Assembly (NCBI GenBank): GCA_013334325.1
Contig: JAAXXT010000004.1
Span: 1 to 64,000 of the forward strand
Reading direction: 5' to 3'
Length of the DNA stretch: 64,000 bases
DNA from: Erysipelotrichaceae bacterium
GTDB taxonomy: Bacteria; Bacillota_I; Bacilli_A; Erysipelotrichales; Erysipelotrichaceae
In this document: one piece after another, positions 44,000 to 52,866 of the stretch
Layout of the letters: each line of letters opens with the position of its first letter
Numbering within the stretch: the stretch's first letter is position 1
The notes under the pieces: generated by a model
Told to the model about the DNA's origin: nothing
The model's database searches: none
What the model saw: only the letters and a program-made list of their open reading frames with translations
Made by a program: the position numbers and the translations under genes

Positions 44000-44909
44000 A
44001 AAATACCTCGATATTAACCTAGAAGTCGCAGCCGCTTTAAAAAACGGTAAAGCTGTAGTAGCCTTAGAATCCACAATCATCTCTCATGGGATGCCTTATC
44101 CTAAAAACGTAGAAACAGCGCTCAACGTAGAAAAAATCGTTAGAGAAAACGGAGCCATACCCGCAACGATCGCAATCTTAAAAGGAAGACTTAAAGTAGG
44201 ACTCACCGCTGATGAGATCGAATACTTAGGCAAAGCTAAAGATGTGGTCAAGTGTTCTAGAAGAGATATACCTTTCATTATCGCTAAAAAGCTCGATGGG
44301 GCAACCACAGTAGCTTCAACGATGATTCTTGCCTCTATGGCAGGCATCAAGATCTTTGCGACAGGTGGTGTAGGTGGTGTTCATCGTGGAGCTCAAGAAA
44401 CGTTTGATATCTCTGCTGATCTATTAGAACTCGCTCAAACGGATGTTGCAGTAGTATGCGCAGGTGCGAAATCTATATTGGATATTGGTTTAACTTTAGA
44501 ATATCTAGAAACCAATGGGGTTCCAGTAGTTGGTTATCAAACCGATGAATTACCAGCTTTCTATACACGTAAAAGTGGATTTGGGGTAGATTATAGAATC
44601 GATAGTCCAGAAGAAATGGCTCAAACATTAAAAGCGAAATGGGATCTTAAACTAAAAGGTGGACTCATCATCGCCAATCCTATTCCTGAAGCCTATGCGA
44701 TGGATCTCGATACGATCACTAAAGCGATCGAAGAAGCCCTTAAACAAGCTCAAAGAGATGGGATCAAAGGAAAAGAATCAACGCCTTATCTCTTAGCGAA
44801 AGTAAAAGAATTAACAGGTGGTGATTCACTAGATTCCAATATCCAACTCGTCTACAATAACGCTAAAGTAGGTGCCCAAGTCGCTGTTGCCTTAGCGAAG
44901 ATATCTTAG
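43992..44909 (+). CDS. psuG: pseudouridine-5'-phosphate glycosidase
   Basis: A 305-residue enzyme from the ATG at 43992 (CAAGGAGAAAACAC ahead). It contains the family motifs [15 protein letters not shown] (about 23-37), the Lys in [31 protein letters not shown] and [13 protein letters not shown] (about 122-134). It splits the C-glycosidic bond of pseudouridine-5'-phosphate to uracil and ribose-5-phosphate. With the adjacent kinase it forms the complete two-step salvage of pseudouridine. The length matches the family, and no residue seems to be missing. Confidence 0.93.
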   Translation: MFEKYLDINLEVAAALKNGKAVVALESTIISHGMPYPKNVETALNVEKIVRENGAIPATIAILKGRLKVGLTADEIEYLGKAKDVVKCSRRDIPFIIAKKLDGATTVASTMILASMAGIKIFATGGVGGVHRGAQETFDISADLLELAQTDVAVVCAGAKSILDIGLTLEYLETNGVPVVGYQTDELPAFYTRKSGFGVDYRIDSPEEMAQTLKAKWDLKLKGGLIIANPIPEAYAMDLDTITKAIEEALKQAQRDGIKGKESTPYLLAKVKELTGGDSLDSNIQLVYNNAKVGAQVAVALAKIS

Positions 44910-44945
44910 TAAAAACCGTTATAATAAAGGCATATGGAGAACACT

Positions 44946-45371
44946 ATGTTGACAAAAGAAAAAGCGCTTAGACTAAGCATTGCCTATTTATGGTTTCTAG
45001 CGATCTTAGATCTCGTGAGAGGATTTCTTCATACGTTCAATATCTTATGGGCCAATGAGACTTTCGCTCAAATGGTCCCAAATCCTGATTCACTGATGAT
45101 GTTGGGAGCCTTTGGGATTTCAAATATCCTCACAGGATTAATCTATCTACTTATATTAAAGAAGGCAAAACATCTAGCACCTTATGTATTAGGTATTATC
45201 CCAATTGCGTATCTCTCAGGAAGTCTCGGATTAAAACTTCAAGGTATTCAAGGTGAATCTTCGTTTTATGGGAAATACATGATGCTTGTTTATTTAGCCT
45301 TATGTATCCTGTGTGCACTCTATTATTTAATTTCATCACTAAAAGAGAAATCAATTTCTAAAATAAACTAA
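44946..45371 (+). CDS. small four-segment membrane protein of unknown function
   Basis: A 141-residue protein from the ATG at 44946; ATGGAGAAC upstream acts as the ribosome site, so the in-frame ATG at 44934 is rejected. Four hydrophobic segments at about 13-30, 45-70, 76-93 and 105-128. A TATAAT at 44920-44925 might give it a leader of its own, though no -35 is clear. It follows psuG by 36 bp and is closed by a terminator. I recognise no family. Transport of pseudouridine is conceivable from position only. Confidence 0.6.
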   Translation: MLTKEKALRLSIAYLWFLAILDLVRGFLHTFNILWANETFAQMVPNPDSLMMLGAFGISNILTGLIYLLILKKAKHLAPYVLGIIPIAYLSGSLGLKLQGIQGESSFYGKYMMLVYLALCILCALYYLISSLKEKSISKIN

Positions 45372-45399
45372 GGTCATCACGAAAGTGATGACTTTTTTT
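45371..45399 (+). terminator. intrinsic terminator after the psu operon
   Basis: GTCATCAC-GAAA-GTGATGAC, a perfect 8-bp stem with a GNRA tetraloop, followed by seven T residues. Confidence 0.9.
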
Positions 45400-45538
45400 C
45401 TAATTGTTTAATCGAGAGAACCATAAATATCTCTATAAATCATAAACAAACCTTGATAAATCTAAGTCTATAGAATACTATATTAATAGTTATTTGTGAA
45501 ATAAAAAATAATTCAGATTGAATTTAGAAGGAGCTCAT

Positions 45539-46327
45539 TTGAGAAGAGTATTATATAAAAAAGGCTTTACTTTACTAGAATTAATCATCGTCATAGCTAT
45601 TATGGCTGTTTTAGCTACGATTCTTATTCCAACAGTTACTGGGTATATTGAGAAAGCCAATACAGCCACTGATATCGCCAATCTTAGATCATTAAATAGT
45701 GTTAGCCAACTCTATCGTTTTGAATCAAATCCCATCCAAGAGGATCTGTTTACTGGTCTAACGACTGATTCTGATCGTATGAATGCTTTGATTACACATA
45801 ATTATTTATCAGAAGCAGTGGTTCCTAAACAAAAAAATGTATATTTTACTTGGAAAACGGATACTCAACAATGGATGATGGCGAATTCTAAAGTACCAAG
45901 CGATTTAAATGGAGTCACCATGGGAACAGGTGGTCATAAAGGTTACATCAAGGGATCATATTCAGGATCTACGCTTGATCTTGTTATGCCGCTTACCTTA
46001 AACAATGTTAATATAACTCATGTTTATCAAGATGTCTTTAATGGTAAAGGATTAACCTCACTTTATTTTGATCCAGCATGTGTTATTACAGAGATTCATG
46101 CGCGTGCTTTCAATAACAATAATCTCACCGAAGTGACCATTCCTAACACTGTCACAAAACTAGATTACGCCGCCTTTAATAACAATCCTATCACAAAAAT
46201 TACAATAGGACCTAATGTGACCTTTGAGACCAATGTCTTTAGAAACAACAATGCCTTTAGAGATACTTATCTCGCTCAAGGTGCAGGAACTTACCTATTT
46301 ATTGGTGGATCTTGGGTCAAACAATAA
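45539..46327 (+). CDS. orphan pseudopilin fused to BspA-like leucine-rich repeats
   Basis: A 262-residue protein. The TTG at 45539 is the likely start because AGAAGGAG lies 5 bp upstream. Residues 1-8 are a basic type IV prepilin leader (MRRVLYKKG), cut before FTLLELIIVIAIMAVLATILIP, with Glu at mature position 5. A helical stalk and ~80-residue head follow. From about residue 150 the chain has LRR_5/BspA repeats (LTSLYFDPACVITEIHARAF; LTEVTIPNTVTKLDYAAF). Pilin with LRR tail is unusual: the LRRs could bind a surface ligand. No assembly ATPase, platform protein or prepilin peptidase is in the window. Confidence 0.83.
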   Translation: MRRVLYKKGFTLLELIIVIAIMAVLATILIPTVTGYIEKANTATDIANLRSLNSVSQLYRFESNPIQEDLFTGLTTDSDRMNALITHNYLSEAVVPKQKNVYFTWKTDTQQWMMANSKVPSDLNGVTMGTGGHKGYIKGSYSGSTLDLVMPLTLNNVNITHVYQDVFNGKGLTSLYFDPACVITEIHARAFNNNNLTEVTIPNTVTKLDYAAFNNNPITKITIGPNVTFETNVFRNNNAFRDTYLAQGAGTYLFIGGSWVKQ

Positions 46328-46335
46328 ACTTCATT

Positions 46336-46368
46336 AAAAAAGCAGAGATCTAAATGATCTCTGTTTTT
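46336..46368. terminator. terminator hairpin overlapping the end of the thioesterase gene
   Basis: CAGAGATC-TAAAT-GATCTCTG (46343-46363) has A-rich and T-rich sides for both strands. It serves the pseudopilin gene on the plus strand. The thioesterase stop codon lies in its loop, so the last few codons of that gene form one arm. Confidence 0.8.
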
Positions 46369-46790
46369 AATATATATTGATTCAATAGGTTTCGTGTTTC
46401 TTGAGATAAAGGTTTAGATCTTTTTGTAGTATTGTCTACATGAACGATGATGGTTTCTGCGGTTGCGACAAGTTGATTGTTTTGATAAAGACCTTGAACG
46501 AAATTGATCGAACTATTTCCTAGTTTAGAAACGGCTGAACCGATCTCAACGGTTCCTGGCCATTTGATTTCAGATAGTAAACTGAGATTGATATTTACGA
46601 TGACGAAAGAGGAGTCCTTGTCATATAAAGGTTTCTCAGGATTATAAAGCAATTCTACTCTTCCTGTTTCTAAGAAAACCGAGAAAACAGCATTGTTGAT
46701 ATGGCCTTGTCGATCTGTATCGCTATATCTAACTTTATCGAAAGTTCTAATGGGATAATCCTCAAATCTTAAGCTTTTTAGTTGACTCAT
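46350..46790 (-). CDS. acyl-CoA thioesterase, hot-dog fold (4HBT/YbgC-like)
   Basis: A 146-residue hot-dog protein. The motif RYSDTDRQGHINNAVFSVFLETGR (about 21-44) has the Asp and His typical of 4-hydroxybenzoyl-CoA-type thioesterases. It hydrolyses acyl-CoA or a related thioester; the chain is not known. GAGGTAC stands ahead of the ATG. It is a single gene converging on the pseudopilin gene. The length is slightly above the usual 130-140 residues. Confidence 0.87.
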   Translation of the reverse strand: MSQLKSLRFEDYPIRTFDKVRYSDTDRQGHINNAVFSVFLETGRVELLYNPEKPLYDKDSSFVIVNINLSLLSEIKWPGTVEIGSAVSKLGNSSINFVQGLYQNNQLVATAETIIVHVDNTTKRSKPLSQETRNLLNQYILKTEII

Positions 46791-47015
46791 TTAAGTACCT
46801 CGTTCAATATAATCATAATCTATCAAAAAAGAGATATCTGTTCAAGTAGAAGATTCTAGAATAACCATATTTATCTTAAGAGGGTTTCTTAACTCCTAAT
46901 AGTATAGCAATTATCTCACTGAGCTCTTCTTGATTAATTGAGTGAAATCAGTTAAGATTTTTATGGACGTTAAGCAGAGTCCCTGACTTTGCTTTTTTTA
47001 TCTCAAAGAGGAAAC

Positions 47016-49157
47016 ATGGAAAAACTAATAGCCCCTATTGCGAAAACCTTAAGTATCAGTTTCGCTCAAGTTAAGAATACTTTAGATCTTTTAGCGGAAG
47101 GAAATACGATTCCTTTTATTGCGCGTTATCGCAAAGAAATAACGAAAGATCTCGATGAAGAACAAATCAGATACATCGATGAACAATACCAATACCAAAA
47201 GAACCTCGCCAAACGAAAAGAAGACGTGAAACGTTTGATTGAAACCCAAGGGAAGTTAACTCCTGAACTTATCGCTCAGATCGATGCTTGTGAGACCTTA
47301 TCTTTGGTTGAAGATATTTATCGTCCATATCAACAGAAACGTAAAACAAGGGCTACTGATGCGATCGCCAATGGCTTAAAACCTTTAGCGGAATGGATCT
47401 TGTCTTGTCCTAAAACTGGAGACATCCAAGCAGAAGCGACGAAGTATCTTACTGAAAAAGTAAAGACAATAGAAGAAGCCCTTCAAGGCGCAAAAGACAT
47501 CATCGCAGAAGGTGTCTCTGATGAGGCAGCTCTACGTAAACTCATTCGTGATCATATGATGTCTGAAGCTAAGATCATCGTTAAACTAATGAAGAATGCG
47601 GTCGATGAGATGAAGACCTATCGTGTTTATTATGCCTATAGTGAACGGTGTTCTAGTTTAGCACCTCATAGAATCATGGCTATAAATCGTGGTGAACGTG
47701 AGAAGATCTTAGATGTCAGTATGGAATATAATCGTGAACGTTTCGCAACCTATCAATTTAATAGACTAACGAAGAATCAAACTTCCATCGTCAATACTTT
47801 GATCGATGAAGCCGTTCGTGATGGGCTCAAGCGCTTGGTTTATCCTTCTATTGAACGAGAAATAAGAGCGATGCTTACTGAGAAAGCTCAAGAGAAATCG
47901 ATCGATGTTTTCTCATCCAATCTAGAACGTTTATTGTCTCAAGTACCTATGAAAGGATCCATCATCTTAGGTTTGGATCCTGCTTATAGAACAGGTTGTA
48001 AATTAGCCGTCATTGATGGGACAGGTAAGTTATGCCACATCGATGTGATCTATCCTCATCAACCAGTCAATAAAAAGGAAGAAGCTTTAAAGAAAACCAT
48101 AGAACTTATCGAGAAATATAAGGTCAATTTGATTGCGATCGGGAATGGGACAGCGAGTAGAGAATCAGAAGCTTTTATCGCTGAGATCTTAAGAAACAAT
48201 CCTAAGATCGAAGCTCGATATGTGATCGTTTCAGAAGCAGGAGCTTCAGTGTATAGTGCAGGTGATCTCGCACGTGAAGAATTCCCTGATCTCCACGTTG
48301 AACAAAGATCAGCTGTATCGATCGCAAGACGTCTATTAGATCCTTTGTCAGAACTCATCAAGATAGATCCTAAGAGTATTGGAGTAGGTCAGTATCAACA
48401 CGATCTAGCCCCAGCTCGTCTTCAAGAAAGATTAGATTTCGCAGTAGTAAAAACAGTCAATAGAGTTGGAGCTGATGTGAATACAGCCAGTGAAGAACTC
48501 TTAAGACACATCGCTGGATTAAACAAAACAGTTGCGAAATCTTTGGTTGCTTATCGTAATGAGAATGGTTTATTTAACTCTAGAGCTCAACTCAATAAAG
48601 TAAAAGGTATGGGTGCCAAAGCTTATCAACAAGCTGCAGGTTTCTTACGTATTCCTTTAGCGAAAGATGAATTGGATCGTACAGCCATACATCCTGAATC
48701 TTATGACTTAGCCCATAAGATCATGAAGGAATGTGGCATTAGTTCACTTCTTGATGAACATCGTTCATTGGCTTTAGCGAGTGCCAACGCAAGCGATTTA
48801 GCGATGAAGCTAAACTCAGATATCTATACAGTAAAAGACATCCTAGGGATACTCGCTGTGCCTTTTAGAGACTATAGAGATCGTTTCGATGCGCCTTTAT
48901 TACACAGCGATATCGTAAAGATCGAAGATCTAAAAGTAGGCATCTCTTTAGAAGGTACTGTAAGAAACGTAACTGATTTCGGAGCTTTCGTCGATATCGG
49001 ATTAAAGAATGATGGCTTGGTCCATATCTCCAAACTCAGTAAGGATCGTATCTCTTCCCCTTATGAGAAGGTTGCGGTAGGAGATATCGTCACCGTAACT
49101 GTTCTGGAAGTTGATTTAGAGCGTCATAAAGTATCGCTCAGTATGATTGAACAATAA
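47016..49157 (+). CDS. tex: Tex-family S1 RNA-binding protein
   Basis: A 713-residue protein, the normal length for Tex. Start at 47016 after AAGAGGAAAC. Order: N-terminal helical domain with TIPFIARYRKEIT (about 34-46), YqgF-like RNase H fold around LGLDPAYRTGCKLAVIDGTG (about 318-337), helix-hairpin-helix region (HIAGLNKTVAKSLV), and a C-terminal S1 domain (GTVRNVTDFGAFVDIGLKNDGLVH). Tex affects transcription termination and RNA metabolism and binds single-stranded nucleic acid. Single gene with a terminator directly after it. Confidence 0.95.
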   Translation: MEKLIAPIAKTLSISFAQVKNTLDLLAEGNTIPFIARYRKEITKDLDEEQIRYIDEQYQYQKNLAKRKEDVKRLIETQGKLTPELIAQIDACETLSLVEDIYRPYQQKRKTRATDAIANGLKPLAEWILSCPKTGDIQAEATKYLTEKVKTIEEALQGAKDIIAEGVSDEAALRKLIRDHMMSEAKIIVKLMKNAVDEMKTYRVYYAYSERCSSLAPHRIMAINRGEREKILDVSMEYNRERFATYQFNRLTKNQTSIVNTLIDEAVRDGLKRLVYPSIEREIRAMLTEKAQEKSIDVFSSNLERLLSQVPMKGSIILGLDPAYRTGCKLAVIDGTGKLCHIDVIYPHQPVNKKEEALKKTIELIEKYKVNLIAIGNGTASRESEAFIAEILRNNPKIEARYVIVSEAGASVYSAGDLAREEFPDLHVEQRSAVSIARRLLDPLSELIKIDPKSIGVGQYQHDLAPARLQERLDFAVVKTVNRVGADVNTASEELLRHIAGLNKTVAKSLVAYRNENGLFNSRAQLNKVKGMGAKAYQQAAGFLRIPLAKDELDRTAIHPESYDLAHKIMKECGISSLLDEHRSLALASANASDLAMKLNSDIYTVKDILGILAVPFRDYRDRFDAPLLHSDIVKIEDLKVGISLEGTVRNVTDFGAFVDIGLKNDGLVHISKLSKDRISSPYEKVAVGDIVTVTVLEVDLERHKVSLSMIEQ

Positions 49158-49162
49158 CCCCT

Positions 49163-49190
49163 AAGTCATTCATTTTGAATGACTTTTATT
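49163..49190 (+). terminator. intrinsic terminator after tex
   Basis: AAGTCATTC-ATTTT-GAATGACTT, 9-bp perfect stem, then TTATTTAAA. Confidence 0.85.
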
Positions 49191-49213
49191 TAAATTCTTA
49201 AGAAAGGAAACAT

Positions 49214-50623
49214 ATGACATCCAATCAAAATAAGATTCCCTATCGATCAGAAGTCATCGTCATAGGTTCTGGATTCGCAGGACTTACAGCGGCTATAGAA
49301 TGCAGAATGAAAGGTGGCCAAGTCATCGTTTTAGAGAAGATGAAAGCCATCGGTGGTAACTCCATCATCAGTGATGGGGGAATCGCTGCGCCTAATACTC
49401 CTGAACAAGAACTATTAGGAATCCATGATTCTGCGGAGTTGATGTTTGAAGATATGATGAAGTCTGCGGAAGGCTTAAGTGATCCTAAGATTACGAGAAC
49501 CATTTGCGAGAAGGCGAGTGATACTTATCAATGGTCAAAAGACATCGTAGGAATAAACTATATGCCTAGGGTCGATATTTTTGGAGGTCATCAAGTACCT
49601 CGTTGTTACACCCCAGATCCTTTCTCTGGTTCAACCATCATTCTTAAGATGAGAGAAAAGTGTGAAGCACTAGGTATTAAGATTCTTTGTGGTGTATCCG
49701 TTTTATCATTTATCCAAGATGAAAACAAAAGTGTTATTGGATTAAATGTGGATAGTAACTATAGCCTAGATCCTGATCATAAAAAAGAACTCCAACAGAT
49801 ATATGCCTCAAAAGGTGTCATCGTTGCGTCAGGTGGTTACGCAGCTGATGTGGCTTTTAGAAGACAAGCTCATTCTGATATCAATGATGAGATTCAAACA
49901 ACGAATAAACGCTTTACCAGTGCTGAAGTCCTACAAGCGTGTATGGACATCAACGCTCAGACAGCTAATTTAGATTTGATCCAATGGATGCCTTGGACTA
50001 CGAATGATGAGATAGGATATGGACGAGGTGGTTTATTTGGAGATTATATTGTATCTTCCTATGGGATCTTAATTGATTCTAAAACAGGACAACGCTTCAT
50101 CAATGAACAAGCCAATCGAAAAGAATTGGCGGAAAAGATACTTCATGTAAAAGATGTAGTAGGGATCGCAGACGAAAGAAGTGTTCTTGCTTCTGGATGG
50201 GATCTAAAGAGTGCTCTTCAAAAAGGCATCATCAAGAAACATGAGTCAATTAGTGACTTGGCAGATATGTATACAATACCTAAGGATCATTTAAGAGAAA
50301 CTCTGGATCACTATAATCAAACGATCATCTCAAAGAAAGATGAACAGTTTAATAAACATATTGAAGACTGGATGTCTTCTTTGAGTGCGCCTTTTTATTC
50401 GATGAGAATTAATCCTAAGACACATTACTCGTTAGGGGGTGTAGTGACCAATGTGGATACACAGGTCCTTGATCATCAAGGTCAAATCCTACAAGGACTA
50501 TATGCGGTTGGGGAAGTAACTGGATTGACCCATGGGGCCAATCGTTTGGGTAGTTGTTCAGTCACAGAGTGCCTTGTGATGGGAAGAATCGCAGGCAAAA
50601 AAGTGATAGAAGGTGTTAATTAA
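49214..50623 (+). CDS. FAD-dependent oxidoreductase, fumarate reductase/flavocytochrome-c type
   Basis: A 469-residue flavoprotein. FAD-binding start VIGSGFAGLTAAIECRMKGG (about 15-34) and VLEKMKAIGGNSIISDGGIAAP with the family's GGN motif. The C-terminal FAD site is LQGLYAVGEVTGLTHGANRLGSCSVTECLV (split over about 423-452). It lacks both the FMN-attachment domain and a haem domain, and has no signal peptide, so it needs another electron donor. Family members reduce fumarate, methacrylate or steroids. AGAAAGGAAAC precedes the ATG. Substrate not determinable. Confidence 0.85.
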   Translation: MTSNQNKIPYRSEVIVIGSGFAGLTAAIECRMKGGQVIVLEKMKAIGGNSIISDGGIAAPNTPEQELLGIHDSAELMFEDMMKSAEGLSDPKITRTICEKASDTYQWSKDIVGINYMPRVDIFGGHQVPRCYTPDPFSGSTIILKMREKCEALGIKILCGVSVLSFIQDENKSVIGLNVDSNYSLDPDHKKELQQIYASKGVIVASGGYAADVAFRRQAHSDINDEIQTTNKRFTSAEVLQACMDINAQTANLDLIQWMPWTTNDEIGYGRGGLFGDYIVSSYGILIDSKTGQRFINEQANRKELAEKILHVKDVVGIADERSVLASGWDLKSALQKGIIKKHESISDLADMYTIPKDHLRETLDHYNQTIISKKDEQFNKHIEDWMSSLSAPFYSMRINPKTHYSLGGVVTNVDTQVLDHQGQILQGLYAVGEVTGLTHGANRLGSCSVTECLVMGRIAGKKVIEGVN

Positions 50624-50687
50624 ATACTTAATATTGAAAGCAGGTGGATTTGATCTACTCATCTTATCTCAATAAATCTCTTAACGT

Positions 50688-50709
50688 AAGCCATCACCTT
50701 GATGGTTTT
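50688..50709 (+). terminator. short hairpin before the PHP gene
   Basis: CCATC-ACCTT-GATGG inside AAG...TTTTA. A 5-bp core, extended by A-T pairs, followed by TTTTAATTAT; a modest terminator for the flavoprotein gene. Confidence 0.55.
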
Positions 50710-50796
50710 AATTATAATCCCAGTTTGAGAAAAGTGTTGAAGTGTTATATGATAAAGAGGCTTAAGACCATCATCAAAAATAAAGGAAATACAATC

Positions 50797-51705
50797 ATGC
50801 GACTCAATAAAATAGATCTACATTTGCATTCAAGTGTCAGTAATGATGCGCAGTTTTCTCCCAATCAGGTTATGAAAATGTGCGCCGAAAGTGGATTAGA
50901 GATCATCGCGATCGCGGATCATAATTCAATAGGAGCTTTTCATATCGCTCAACAAGCCATCAGTGATCAAAAATTAGATCTTAAGTTGATTCCTGCGATC
51001 GAACTAGATTGTACACACAAAGGTGTTAATCTTCATATCCTAGGTTATGGGATAGATCCTGATGAACCATGGTTTTCAAAATACAGTCAAACCATCGATG
51101 AGGAAGACCGCAATTTATCTGATCTAAGAGCGAATAAGATTCGAGAGCTAGGAATATTCTTAGAAGATGATGAACTCAATAAACATAGAATCAATGGTAT
51201 CTTAACTGGAGAAATGATAGGAGAAGTCGCGTTAGAGGATAAACGTAACGATGACAATGTCTTTCTAAAAGCTTATCGTAGTGGCGGAAGCAGATCTGAT
51301 AATCCTTTCGTAAACTTTTATTGGGATTTTATGGCCCAAGGCAAGATCGCTTATGTGGAAGTAAATTTTATAAGCGCCGAGGAAGCGATCCAAAGAATCA
51401 AGGCTGCTGGGGGATTTGCGGTGTTCGCTCATCCTGGAAACAACATTGGGATGGATGAAGAGCTTCTAAAAGACATCCTAGATTTAGGACTCGAAGGTAT
51501 TGAAGTTTATAGTTCTTATCATGATGTGATAAAGACTCAATTCTATCGAGAAAAAGCGTTGTCTAGAAATTTACTTATGACCTTGGGTAGTGATTTCCAT
51601 GGGAAATCAAAACCTTCCATAAAACTTGGAAACTTCAATTGTGTCGATGAGAAAGAACTCACCAAAGCTTTCTTGAATCGAAAAGAAATCCAAACGTATC
51701 TCTAA
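50797..51705 (+). CDS. PHP-domain phosphoesterase (YciV/TrpH-like)
   Basis: About 302 residues from the ATG at 50797, chosen for AAAGGAAAT upstream and because the frame's open extension crosses the terminator at 50688. The PHP metal sites are visible: IDLHLHSSVSND (about 4-15), IAIADHNSIGAF (about 37-48), AIELDCTH (Glu), FAVFAHPGNN and LGSDFHGKSKP near the C-terminus. Such enzymes remove phosphate from 3',5'-bisphosphonucleotides or trim 5' ends of short RNA. A ~55-residue insertion with charged helices sits between the second and third sites, as in TrpH/YciV. Confidence 0.85.
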   Translation: MRLNKIDLHLHSSVSNDAQFSPNQVMKMCAESGLEIIAIADHNSIGAFHIAQQAISDQKLDLKLIPAIELDCTHKGVNLHILGYGIDPDEPWFSKYSQTIDEEDRNLSDLRANKIRELGIFLEDDELNKHRINGILTGEMIGEVALEDKRNDDNVFLKAYRSGGSRSDNPFVNFYWDFMAQGKIAYVEVNFISAEEAIQRIKAAGGFAVFAHPGNNIGMDEELLKDILDLGLEGIEVYSSYHDVIKTQFYREKALSRNLLMTLGSDFHGKSKPSIKLGNFNCVDEKELTKAFLNRKEIQTYL

Positions 51706-51727
51706 TTTTTCTTTATTAAAATCAAAT

Positions 51728-51760
51728 AAAATGGATGCCTATGAAGGCATCCATTGTTTT
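51728..51760. terminator. bidirectional terminator after the PHP gene
   Basis: ATGGATGCC-TATGAA-GGCATCCAT, 9-bp perfect stem, A-tract before and TGTTTT after. Confidence 0.8.
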
Positions 51761-51821
51761 AAATCTAGATAAAGACTTGTGTGTAATATTAAGCTACTAT
51801 CTTATGCACTGCTTCAATTGA

Positions 51822-52736
51822 CTATTTATTTTCCCAAAGATCAAAAGGATACATATTTTGATTTTTGAATTCTAAGAAACGAGATACCACATAAGGTTTA
51901 TCTTCGAGATAGGTAACTCCAAACCATTCACTTTCAGAAGCTAATACTTTAATCGTGAAAGTGTTTGATTTAATGGTTTCTCCTATCATCGTTGGGATGA
52001 CGTGTTCACATTTAAGCGGATTATTTAAAAGTTCCCTTTGAAGAAATGAAGTCAGTTGTTTTTCAGCAAGATCGAAGATCTTTGGGGTAAATCCCCAGAA
52101 ATTCATAGACACGAAAGCATCTTGATTTAGAGCTTTCCATCCATTTTCGTCCGATCCGCTCGATATCACCCCATCGACTTTTTTAATTTTTGCGTATTCA
52201 TTCACATCGATAAGGATCTCATCTGAGACATCACAAACACCTCTACTTACAGTGCCAGAATCAGAAAGGGTCTTGCTTAGGCGATATCCAACCATACTAT
52301 AAAGATCATCTTTGACTTCATGGTTCAAGAAATCAAACATTTTCTTAAAGGCATCTTTTCCATAATAATCATCAGCATTACAGATCATAAAAGGTTCTTT
52401 AACTTGATGACGACAGATCCATAAGGCATGGGTCGTTCCCCAAGGTTTTTCTCTTCCCTCAGGAGCACTAAAACCTTGAGGCAATTCTTTCATATCTTGA
52501 AAAATGAACTCAACATCGACAAAGCGACGAACCTGATCAACCAAAGCTTTCTTAAAAGCTTCCTCATGTTCCTTACGAATAATCAAATACACTTTTTTAA
52601 ATCCTGCTTGTATCGCATCATAGATTGAAAAGTCAATGATCGACTCACCATTATTGCCTACTGTATCGATTTGTTTCAATCCGCCATAACGACTTCCCAT
52701 ACCCGCTGCTAAGATGACTAAACTTGGATTTTTCAT
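51822..52736 (-). CDS. sugar nucleotidyltransferase (NTP-transferase fold)
   Basis: A 304-residue protein. It opens with VILAAGMGSRYGGLKQIDTVG, the GxGxRxxxxxxK nucleotide-binding signature (here ending in GGLKQ), continues with PWGTTHALWICR and has the metal-binding Asp in MICNADDYYGKDAF. It resembles hexose-1-P uridylyl or thymidylyl transferases but differs from GalU. AAGAGG lies ahead of the ATG. The galK gene is 130 bp upstream on the same strand, so it likely acts on galactose-1-phosphate or glucose-1-phosphate. Since no galT is in the window it may replace that step (inference). Confidence 0.78.
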   Translation of the reverse strand: MKNPSLVILAAGMGSRYGGLKQIDTVGNNGESIIDFSIYDAIQAGFKKVYLIIRKEHEEAFKKALVDQVRRFVDVEFIFQDMKELPQGFSAPEGREKPWGTTHALWICRHQVKEPFMICNADDYYGKDAFKKMFDFLNHEVKDDLYSMVGYRLSKTLSDSGTVSRGVCDVSDEILIDVNEYAKIKKVDGVISSGSDENGWKALNQDAFVSMNFWGFTPKIFDLAEKQLTSFLQRELLNNPLKCEHVIPTMIGETIKSNTFTIKVLASESEWFGVTYLEDKPYVVSRFLEFKNQNMYPFDLWENK

Positions 52737-52866
52737 AGAATACCTCTTTGTTTCTTTTGTATAGAGATGTATATTGACAAACGATAATCTTAAGAATTGT
52801 TTATCGAATAAGACATAGACATATAAGATGATTTCAAATGTACTTATAAATAAGTAAGAACTAACT

